NCBI RefSeq assembly: GCF_018613755.1
Contig: NZ_JAGGPP010000001.1
Coordinates: forward strand, 186,001-250,000
DNA: 64,000 bases
DNA from: Arthrobacter sp. ISL-72
GTDB lineage: Bacteria > Actinomycetota > Actinomycetes > Actinomycetales > Micrococcaceae
Direction of reading: 5' to 3'
The number at the start of each line of letters is the position of its first letter. The stretch's first letter is position 1. The notes beneath the pieces were generated by a model, which saw nothing but the letters and a program-made list of their open reading frames with translations, made no database searches and had not been told where the DNA came from. The position numbers and the translations under genes are program-made. Below are positions 58,036 to 64,000 of the stretch, in pieces.

Positions 58036-61000
58036 ATGCCATCCCAACCGGACGAGAGTGCGGCACTGGCAATACAGACCCCCGCGATCAACGACCGCTC
58101 CCTGGCGGCCGGGCTCGCCTACGCCATGGGCAGCCGGGTCTCGGCGATTTCCTTTGACGCGGCCACCGGACTGATGCTCGGCAAGGTCCGCGGCGGAGCG
58201 GACGCGCCTTATTCGACCACCGCGAAGCTGGTCCGCAGGGCCGGCGGCTGGAGCTGCACGGTCGGAGTGTGCAGCTGCCCGGTGCGGAAGGACTGCAAGC
58301 ACGTGGCCGCGCTGCTGTTCGCGGCCGAGGACAACCCGGCCACCCGCGTCCAGCTCCTGGCCCCGGCCGAAGGGGCCCGGCTGTCCCGTGAGCCGCTCGC
58401 ACAGGAGATGCCGGACTGGGAACAGGCGCTTGGCCCTCTCATTGCCCGGCCGGGTATCACGCCGTCCACCAACGGCATTCCACTGGCCCTGCAGTTCGAC
58501 ATTGAAGAGCCCGCTCCGCATTTCTCCTACACCGGCCGGCGGGATCCGCTCCGCAGCGTCCGCCAGCTGAAGGCGCGTCCGGTGATCATGGGTGCCAAGG
58601 GCAAATGGATCCGCGGCGACGTCTCCTGGAACACCCTGAGCTACCTCAACTACCGGCGTGAATGCAACGAGGCGCATGTGGAGTGGATGCAGGAATTCCT
58701 GGCCTCCCACACCGCCCTCGCGAACCGCCAGCACAATTCCACGGCACCCTGGCTGGGGCTGAACACCTATGCCGGGAAGAATTTCTGGAGCCTGCTCGCC
58801 CAGGCCCGGAAGATCGGCGTCGCACTGGTCCATGCCGGCAGCCAGGAACCCGTGCGGTTCGTGGAGGAACCGGCCGCCGTCGGCCTTAACCTGACCCGCT
58901 CCGGCGCTTCCGGCGATAAGACGGCCGGTGACGAAACGGCCGGGGATGAAACGGCCGGCACCGCCGCCCAAAACGGGAAAGCGCCCGACGACGGCGGGCT
59001 GACGCTCGCGCCCACTATCACCGTTGTGGGGGAAGTGGTTGATCCGGCGTCCGTGGGGACCATCGGCCGGCCGGCCCACGGCATCTTCCTGACGTCCGGA
59101 AGCGATGCCCTGCCCGGCGTGGGTGCCGGATCGGTCATCACGCTGGCTCCCCTGGAGGGCGGCCTCAGCGAGGAACTTTTGACGTTCGTCACGGCCGGCA
59201 GCACCCTGCATATTCCGGCCCGGGACGAAACACGCTTCCTGACCGGCTTCTACCCGAAGCTCAAGCAGACCGCCCGGGTCACCGCCTCGGACGAGTCGGT
59301 GGAGCTTCCCACCCTTGCCGTTCCCACTTTGTCCCTCCTGGCCAACTACGGCACGGACCACAAAGTGCGGCTGCACTGGGAGTGGCACTACACCTCCGGG
59401 AACCTGGTCACGGCGCAGCCGTTGTGGCGGCACCCGGGCGACCACGGCTACCGCGACGACGCCACGGAAGCCCGCATCCTCGAAGCCGTGGGCCAGCCCT
59501 GGGAAATCGTCCCCAAGCTGGGCGAATCGGCCACCGCCGGCTGGGGCACGCCGCGGCTGGCGGCGTCGGCCGAGCTGAGCGGGCTGGACACCCTGGCGTT
59601 CACGGAGGAAGTCCTCCCCCGGCTCCGCAACACCCCGGACGTGATCGTGGATACCTCGGGCGACATCGCGGACTACCGTGAGGCAGAAGAAGCCCCGGTG
59701 GTCTCCATTTCGACCAAGGCCACGGACCAGCGCGACTGGTTCGATCTCGGCATCCAGATTTCCCTCGAGGGCCAGCCGGTGTCCTTTGCTGCGTTGTTCT
59801 CCGCGCTCGCGGCAGGCCAGACGAAGATGCTCCTGCCCAGTGGCGCCTATTTCTCCCTGGACCTGCCCGAGCTGCATCAGCTGCGGGCGCTCATCGAGGA
59901 GGCCCGTTCGCTCCAGGACAACAAGGACGCGCCGCTGCAGATCAGCCGCTTCCAGGCCGGGCTCTGGGATGAGCTGGCGCACCTGGGCATCGTGGACCAT
60001 CAGGCCGCGGCCTGGCGCGAGGCGGTGGGCGGGCTCCTGGAGGGCGGCATCAACGGGCTGCCGCTGCCGGCCACGCTGAACGCCGAGCTGCGTCCGTACC
60101 AGCTGGAGGGTTTCAACTGGCTGAGCTTCCTCTACCGGCACGGGCTGGGCGGGGTGCTGGCTGACGACATGGGCCTGGGCAAGACCGTCCAGGCCCTGGC
60201 ACTCGCGTGCGCCGCGAAGGAGCACGCCCGTGCGGACGGCCCAGCAACGGCAGCGGACACGGCGGCCGACGGCGGCGCACCCTTTTTGGTGGTGGCCCCC
60301 ACCAGCGTGGTGGGCAACTGGGAGGCGGAGACGGCGCGCTTCGCGCCCGGGCTCACCGTCCGCGCGATCGGCGAGACGTTTGCGAAGAGCGGCGCGGACC
60401 CGGCCGAGGCCATGGCCGGCGCTGACATCGTGATCACCTCCTACGCCCTGTTCCGTATCGACTACGAGGCGTATGCGTCACGGGAATGGTCGGCCCTGGT
60501 GCTGGACGAGGCCCAGTTCGTGAAGAACCACCAGTCCAAGGCCTACCAGTGCGCCCGCAAGCTGCCCGCCGCGTTCAAACTGGCCATCACCGGCACCCCG
60601 CTGGAAAACAACCTGATGGAGTTCTGGGCGCTCACCTCGATCGTGGCTCCTGGCCTGTTCGCGAGCCCCGGCCGGTTCGCTGAGTATTACCAGAAGCCGG
60701 TGGAAAAGAACGGTGACAAGGGGCAGCTGGAAAAGCTCCGCCGTCGGGTCCGTCCGCTGATGATGCGGCGGACGAAGGACCAGGTCATCAAGGACCTGCC
60801 GCCCAAGCAGGAGCAGGTCCTCGAGGTGGTGCTCAACCCGCGGCACCAGAAGGTGTACCAGACCCACCTGCAGCGCGAGCGGCAGAAGATCCTGGGCCTG
60901 ATCGACGACGTCAACAAGAACCGCTTCACCATCTTCCAGTCGCTCACCCTGCTGCGCCAGCTCAGCCTGGACGCGTCCCTGGTGGACCCGGCACTGACCG

Positions 61001-61515
61001 GCGTCCGGTCCAGCAAGCTGGACGTGCTGTTCGAGCAGCTGGAGGATCTCGTGGCGGAGGGCCACCGGGCGCTGATCTTCAGCCAGTTCACCGGCTTCCT
61101 GGGCAAGGTCCGGGAACGGCTCGTCGAAGAGAAGATCGAGTTCTGCTACCTCGACGGCAGCACCCGCAACCGGTCCGACGTGGTGAACGAGTTCAAGAAC
61201 GGTTCCGCGCCCGTGTTCCTGATCAGCCTCAAGGCCGGCGGCTTCGGCCTGAACCTGACCGAGGCGGACTACGTGTTCCTGCTGGACCCGTGGTGGAACC
61301 CTGCCTCGGAGGCGCAGGCCGTGGACCGCACCCACCGGATCGGCCAGGCGCGCAACGTGATGGTCTACCGGCTGGTGGCCAAGGACACCATCGAGGAAAA
61401 GGTCATGGCGCTGAAGGCGAAGAAATCGCAGCTGTTCGCGGACGTGATGGAGGGCGATGCGCTCTCCGGCGGTTCCCTGACCGCGGAGGACCTGGCCGGC
61501 CTCTTCAACGACTGA
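58036..61515 (+). CDS. SNF2/SWI2-family DEAD/DEAH-type helicase with SWIM zinc finger
   Basis: 1159 residues. A SWIM zinc finger lies near the N-terminus: CSCPVRKDCKH (Cys79, Cys81, Cys87, His89). A long middle region of about 450 residues includes a low-complexity insertion with repeats of AGDETAG (near 290-310), matching the helicase-associated domain of bacterial SNF2 proteins. The motor follows: motif I DDMGLGKT (710-717), Ia region VVAPTSVVGNWEAET, II DEAQ (824-827), III ITGTPLENN, then the second RecA domain with LIFSQFTGFLGKVRERL and motif VI VDRTHRIGQARNVMVYRLVA. Known for the family: ATP-driven translocation on double-stranded DNA, transcription or repair related (HepA/RapA-like relatives). 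It is monocistronic. Confidence 0.94.
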   Translation: MPSQPDESAALAIQTPAINDRSLAAGLAYAMGSRVSAISFDAATGLMLGKVRGGADAPYSTTAKLVRRAGGWSCTVGVCSCPVRKDCKHVAALLFAAEDNPATRVQLLAPAEGARLSREPLAQEMPDWEQALGPLIARPGITPSTNGIPLALQFDIEEPAPHFSYTGRRDPLRSVRQLKARPVIMGAKGKWIRGDVSWNTLSYLNYRRECNEAHVEWMQEFLASHTALANRQHNSTAPWLGLNTYAGKNFWSLLAQARKIGVALVHAGSQEPVRFVEEPAAVGLNLTRSGASGDKTAGDETAGDETAGTAAQNGKAPDDGGLTLAPTITVVGEVVDPASVGTIGRPAHGIFLTSGSDALPGVGAGSVITLAPLEGGLSEELLTFVTAGSTLHIPARDETRFLTGFYPKLKQTARVTASDESVELPTLAVPTLSLLANYGTDHKVRLHWEWHYTSGNLVTAQPLWRHPGDHGYRDDATEARILEAVGQPWEIVPKLGESATAGWGTPRLAASAELSGLDTLAFTEEVLPRLRNTPDVIVDTSGDIADYREAEEAPVVSISTKATDQRDWFDLGIQISLEGQPVSFAALFSALAAGQTKMLLPSGAYFSLDLPELHQLRALIEEARSLQDNKDAPLQISRFQAGLWDELAHLGIVDHQAAAWREAVGGLLEGGINGLPLPATLNAELRPYQLEGFNWLSFLYRHGLGGVLADDMGLGKTVQALALACAAKEHARADGPATAADTAADGGAPFLVVAPTSVVGNWEAETARFAPGLTVRAIGETFAKSGADPAEAMAGADIVITSYALFRIDYEAYASREWSALVLDEAQFVKNHQSKAYQCARKLPAAFKLAITGTPLENNLMEFWALTSIVAPGLFASPGRFAEYYQKPVEKNGDKGQLEKLRRRVRPLMMRRTKDQVIKDLPPKQEQVLEVVLNPRHQKVYQTHLQRERQKILGLIDDVNKNRFTIFQSLTLLRQLSLDASLVDPALTGVRSSKLDVLFEQLEDLVAEGHRALIFSQFTGFLGKVRERLVEEKIEFCYLDGSTRNRSDVVNEFKNGSAPVFLISLKAGGFGLNLTEADYVFLLDPWWNPASEAQAVDRTHRIGQARNVMVYRLVAKDTIEEKVMALKAKKSQLFADVMEGDALSGGSLTAEDLAGLFND

Positions 61516-61532
61516 CAGTTTGGTGAGTGGCG

Positions 61533-61931
61533 TCAGCCCATTGCAGGTGCCAGGGACCGTCCGGATGACAGCTGCTTCCGGGCCCAGCGGGCGAATTTCT
61601 TGCCCTTGCCCTTCCACCAATTGTCCTCGTCCTTGTCGTGGTGCAGGCGGAAGATGATCATCACCATTACAAAGACACCCATGACGACGTCCATCCAGGA
61701 CCAGAACACGGCGTCCATCAGCACGCTAATGCCCATGACCAGGACCGACGGCACTGCGAGCGTCCGGAAAATGGTGCTGGCCACGTAGCGCCGGTGGGAT
61801 CTGGGCACCGACAGGGCGCGGACCATGTCGAAGCAGACGCACACCACCACCATCGCCTGGCCCAGGGACAGCAGGACCTGCCCGGCCATGGATCCGGCGA
61901 ACATGGCAACCGATTCCATCCCCGGGCTCAT
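61533..61931 (-). CDS. Small hypothetical membrane protein
   Basis: 132 residues with about four hydrophobic segments: ESVAMFAGSMAGQVLLSLGQ and AMVVVCVCFDMVRALS, then IFRTLAVPSVLVMGISVLMD and WMDVVMGVFVMVMIIFRLHH. The C-terminal tail is strongly basic (KGKGKKFARWARKQ) and cytoplasmic by the positive-inside rule. No family recognised. It converges on the SNF2 gene with about 17 bases between. The start is the ATG at 61931; no strong ribosome-binding sequence is visible. Codon usage is compatible with a real gene. Confidence 0.6.
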   Translation of the reverse strand: MSPGMESVAMFAGSMAGQVLLSLGQAMVVVCVCFDMVRALSVPRSHRRYVASTIFRTLAVPSVLVMGISVLMDAVFWSWMDVVMGVFVMVMIIFRLHHDKDEDNWWKGKGKKFARWARKQLSSGRSLAPAMG

Positions 61932-62165
61932 CGGACGCCGCCCATCGTTTCAGGGCGCGGACAGGACACGACGGGACTGCAGAAAACACACATAAGGAAT
62001 ACCCCCAGAGACCAGAGACAAGCTGTGAGACCAAGCTGTGCTCCATTGAAGCCGCTGCCGCTCCGGTCCGTCACGAGTAGTCTGTACTCTATTCTTCCGG
62101 GGCGGAGTGCAGAGCGCTCTTCCGGGTACTCAGTCCGGACGGGGGTGTCCTGCCGCGGCGTGCTG
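61932..62165. other. Intergenic region before the small membrane protein
   Basis: No gene seen. It contains GAGTA/TACTC (a small hairpin near 62077-62091) and the palindrome AGAGCGCTCT (62111-62120). The urtE stop is at its right edge. A promoter for the minus-strand membrane-protein gene is presumably here but no clear boxes were seen. Confidence 0.35.
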
Positions 62166-62858
62166 TTAGATGAGCATCGCCTCGCGTACTTCTGCCGCGG
62201 ATTCCGCGCCGCCCGTGCCCCGGGAACTGACCCGGCCGGCGGCGAGCAGGTAGTAGCTGTCGGCGGCGTTCAGCGCAAAGCCGATGTGCTGTTCCACCAG
62301 CAGGACACGCATGCCACTGCGCTGGGACAGCTTGATGATGGTCTCCTGGATTTCGGCCACTACATTGGGCTGTATTCCCTCCGTGGGCTCGTCCAGGACG
62401 AGCAGCGTGGGTTCCGTGACCAGGGCGCGGGCGATGGCCAGCTGCTGCCGCTGCCCGCCGGACAGGAGGCCGGCAGGCCGGGCCAGCAGCGGGTTGAGCG
62501 CCGGAAACATGTCCAGCGCTTCAGCCACGCGTTCCTTGCCGTTCCGGCGGCCGTCGGCCACCAGCCGGAGATTCTCGAGGGCGGTCAGTTGCCCGAACGA
62601 CTGCTGCCCCTGCGGAACGTAGGCCATGCCCCGCGCCACCCGTTGGTGCGGCCGGAGGGCGGACACATCCTCCCCGTCAAGCTTGATGGTCCCGCGGGTG
62701 GGCTTGAGCAGTCCGACGACGGCGCGCAGTAGCGTGGTCTTTCCGGCTCCGTTGTGGCCTAGGACAGAGACGAGTGAGCAGTCCGGGACGGTGAGATCCA
62801 CTCCGGAAATAACCTGTGTGCGCCCGTAACCGGTTTGCAGGTCCAAGATTTCCAGCAT
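62166..62858 (-). CDS. urtE: Urea ABC transporter ATP-binding subunit UrtE
   Basis: 230 residues. A LivF-type nucleotide-binding protein: Walker A VLGHNGAGKTTLLRAVVG, signature GLLSGGQRQQLAIARALVTE, Walker B LLVLDEPTEGIQPNVVAEIQ, and the UrtE-typical region VPQGQQSFGQLTALENLRLV. The sequence GIQPNVVAEIQETI is characteristic of UrtE among LivF-like proteins. Known role: energises uptake of urea together with UrtD, UrtB and UrtC. Its ATG overlaps the last base of the urtD stop (TGATG). It is the last gene of the operon in this direction. Confidence 0.9.
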   Translation of the reverse strand: MLEILDLQTGYGRTQVISGVDLTVPDCSLVSVLGHNGAGKTTLLRAVVGLLKPTRGTIKLDGEDVSALRPHQRVARGMAYVPQGQQSFGQLTALENLRLVADGRRNGKERVAEALDMFPALNPLLARPAGLLSGGQRQQLAIARALVTEPTLLVLDEPTEGIQPNVVAEIQETIIKLSQRSGMRVLLVEQHIGFALNAADSYYLLAAGRVSSRGTGGAESAAEVREAMLI

Positions 62859-63661
62859 CAGTGCCCTTCCAATCCGGCAGTTCCCAGATACACGTCCTGC
62901 ACTTTCTTGTCAGCCTGCACCTGTGCCACGCTTCCCTCGCTCAGGACCTTTCCGGCCGCGAGGACGGTCACCGACGTGGCGAACTCCCGGACGAAATTCA
63001 TATCATGTTCGATCACCAGTGTGATGCGGCTCGCAGCGATCCGGCGCAGGAGGAGCCCTGTTTCGTCACGCTCGTCCTGGCTCATTCCGGCGATGGGTTC
63101 GTCTAGCAGCAGCACCTCCGCGTTCTGGACAAGCAGCATGCCGATCTCCAGCCACTGCTTTTGCCCGTGCGCCAGCGTTCCGGCCTGCTTGTCCGCTGCC
63201 TTTTCGAGCCCAATGATCTCCAAGGCTTCCTGCACTGCGGGGTCCACCCTCGTCCGGCGCCGCAGCAACTCCGCGGCCTTCCGGCCGGGGCCGGCGGCTA
63301 TGTCCAGGTTCTGAAGCACTGAGAGGTTCTCGAAGACGCTCGCCGTTTGGAACGTCCGGCCGACGCCCAGTCGCGCGATCTTGTGCACCTTCCGGCCCAG
63401 GATCTCGGTGCCGGTGTGGTTCACTGACCCAGCGGCCGGAACCAAGCCGGTGATCGCGTCAATGATGGTTGTCTTGCCGGCCCCGTTGGGTCCGATCAGG
63501 AACCGCAAATCCCCCTGGATGACGTCGAGGGTCACCCTGTCGACGGCAACGAACCCGTCGAAGGCCACGGTGAGGTCGCGTACCTCCAAGTACTTGGGTC
63601 GGCCGTGGCGGAGTCCGCCGGCGCGTGGCTCGCCGTCGGGCAGCAGCGCGGGGGTGGTCAT
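62858..63661 (-). CDS. urtD: Urea ABC transporter ATP-binding subunit UrtD
   Basis: 267 residues. A LivG-type nucleotide-binding protein: KYLEVRDLTVAFDGFVAVDR, Walker A LIGPNGAGKTTIIDAITG, the segment VGRTFQTASVFENLSVLQNL, signature TLAHGQKQWLEIGMLLVQNA (the HGQKQWLEIGM form is a UrtD hallmark), Walker B VLLLDEPIAGMSQDERDETG and switch VIEHDMNFVREFATSVTVLA. The ATG overlaps the urtC stop by 4 bases and the stop overlaps urtE by one base, so the three are co-translated. Urea uptake is usually nitrogen-regulated; no regulatory site is inside the window. Confidence 0.92.
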   Translation of the reverse strand: MTTPALLPDGEPRAGGLRHGRPKYLEVRDLTVAFDGFVAVDRVTLDVIQGDLRFLIGPNGAGKTTIIDAITGLVPAAGSVNHTGTEILGRKVHKIARLGVGRTFQTASVFENLSVLQNLDIAAGPGRKAAELLRRRTRVDPAVQEALEIIGLEKAADKQAGTLAHGQKQWLEIGMLLVQNAEVLLLDEPIAGMSQDERDETGLLLRRIAASRITLVIEHDMNFVREFATSVTVLAAGKVLSEGSVAQVQADKKVQDVYLGTAGLEGH

Positions 63662-64000
63662 CTGCTTGCCTCTTCCGGGACATTCGCTGCGGTGGCTGGT
63701 GCTGGGTGGGCAGGTTCCGGCGCGTGCGTGGCCGGCGCGGTGGCCGACCCCTTGCCGCCGCGTTCGATCCGCCGCCGCTTCAGCCGGGAAACGAGTTGCG
63801 GCAGCGACGCGAGGCCGCCCGGCATGAACCCGATGACCAGTACGAAAAGCAGGCCCTGGAAATAGACCCAGAAGGACGGAAACGTGGAGGCCAGGCTGGT
63901 CTGGGCAACGGCCACGCCAAGCGCGCCAAGGACCGGCCCCAGCAGAGTGGCCCTGCCGCCGATCGCCACACCGATCAGGAAGGCGATGGACGGAATGACG
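63658..64000 (-). CDS. urtC: Urea ABC transporter permease UrtC, C-terminal part (5' end outside window)
   Basis: The frame is open to the window edge on the minus strand. The visible 113 residues read from VIPSIAFLIGVAIGGRATLL through GPVLGALGVAVAQTSLASTF, with PSFWVYFQGLLFVLVIGFMP then GGLASL. This matches the end of UrtC/LivM-type permeases (the VAIGGRGTL and FPxxWLYxxGxLF patterns). A Pro/Ala-rich tail follows (GKGSATAPATHAPEPAHPAP). It forms the channel with UrtB. The stop overlaps the urtD start. The rest of the urt operon should lie beyond base 64000. Confidence 0.88.
   Translation of the reverse strand, partial: VIPSIAFLIGVAIGGRATLLGPVLGALGVAVAQTSLASTFPSFWVYFQGLLFVLVIGFMPGGLASLPQLVSRLKRRRIERGGKGSATAPATHAPEPAHPAPATAANVPEEASR

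Noticed and set aside
57991-60225. 744-residue open frame on the minus strand opposite the SNF2 helicase
   Set aside because: Antisense shadow of a clearly coding SNF2 gene; Arg/Gln/Gly/His-rich, no domain, no start context.

Overview
The window is high-GC chromosomal DNA from an actinobacterium, most likely of the family Micrococcaceae (Arthrobacter / Pseudarthrobacter type). The basis is the codon usage (strong G/C at third positions), protein resemblance judged by eye, several -10-like TANNNT boxes set 6-8 bases before a start codon (leaderless style), and the catabolic content: several LacI regulators, fructan hydrolases and sugar ABC importers. I saw no rRNA, tRNA, CRISPR array, transposase or phage gene. 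It reads as ordinary chromosome with an accessory carbohydrate and efflux flavour.

Layout. 1-3.5 kb: the end of a LacI regulator, a membrane protein, then a guanidine-III riboswitch directly before two paired SMR genes (guanidinium exporter type). 2.4-6.7 kb: a LacI regulator divergent from a secreted pullulanase. 6.8-13 kb: a small kinase, an aldo-keto reductase, an ABC exporter pair, a metallo-beta-lactamase fold hydrolase and a DEAD-box RNA helicase with a long structured leader. 13.4-20.7 kb: a cycA-like amino-acid permease with a structured leader, an MFS pump, and a double-domain Lrp regulator divergent from an M20 amidohydrolase plus MHS transporter. 20.7-30.8 kb: two small proteins, an orphan ABC substrate-binding protein, two Gfo/Idh/MocA dehydrogenases divergent from a LacI regulator, two MFS transporters, and an XRE regulator with a RidA gene. 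31-38.4 kb: a PadR / ABC / FtsX-permease operon, another MFS gene, trmB, a DUF1206 membrane protein and an SRPBCC protein. 38.4-45.5 kb: an aminotransferase, two ECF sigma loci with partner proteins, a YxFxxD-repeat lipoprotein, a frameshifted small gene and an alaA-like transaminase. 45.6-56.8 kb: a fructan locus. 57-64 kb: an acidic DUF4375-like protein, a SWIM-SNF2 helicase, a small membrane protein and the end of a urea ABC operon (urtC-urtD-urtE).

How the fructan locus may work. A secreted GH32 levanase/fructosidase would release fructose, a CUT2-type ABC importer (binding protein, permease, one-domain ATPase) would take it up, and a PfkB kinase would phosphorylate it. A second, membrane-anchored GH32 of the endo-levanase / levan fructotransferase type faces the kinase. 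A LacI regulator is divergent from the importer. The same 12-bp operator core, GACAWCGTTGTC, lies twice in that intergenic region and once in front of the levanase, so one regulator probably controls both. The levanase frame is broken by one in-frame TGA where a sister module in the same protein has a conserved Trp.

The most unusual non-gene signal is a family of four near-identical 63-64 bp palindromic elements (21588, 27855, 30818, 35833) confined to intergenic DNA in a 14-kb stretch. Their 13-bp terminal arms are nearly invariant and their cores vary. I do not recognise the family.
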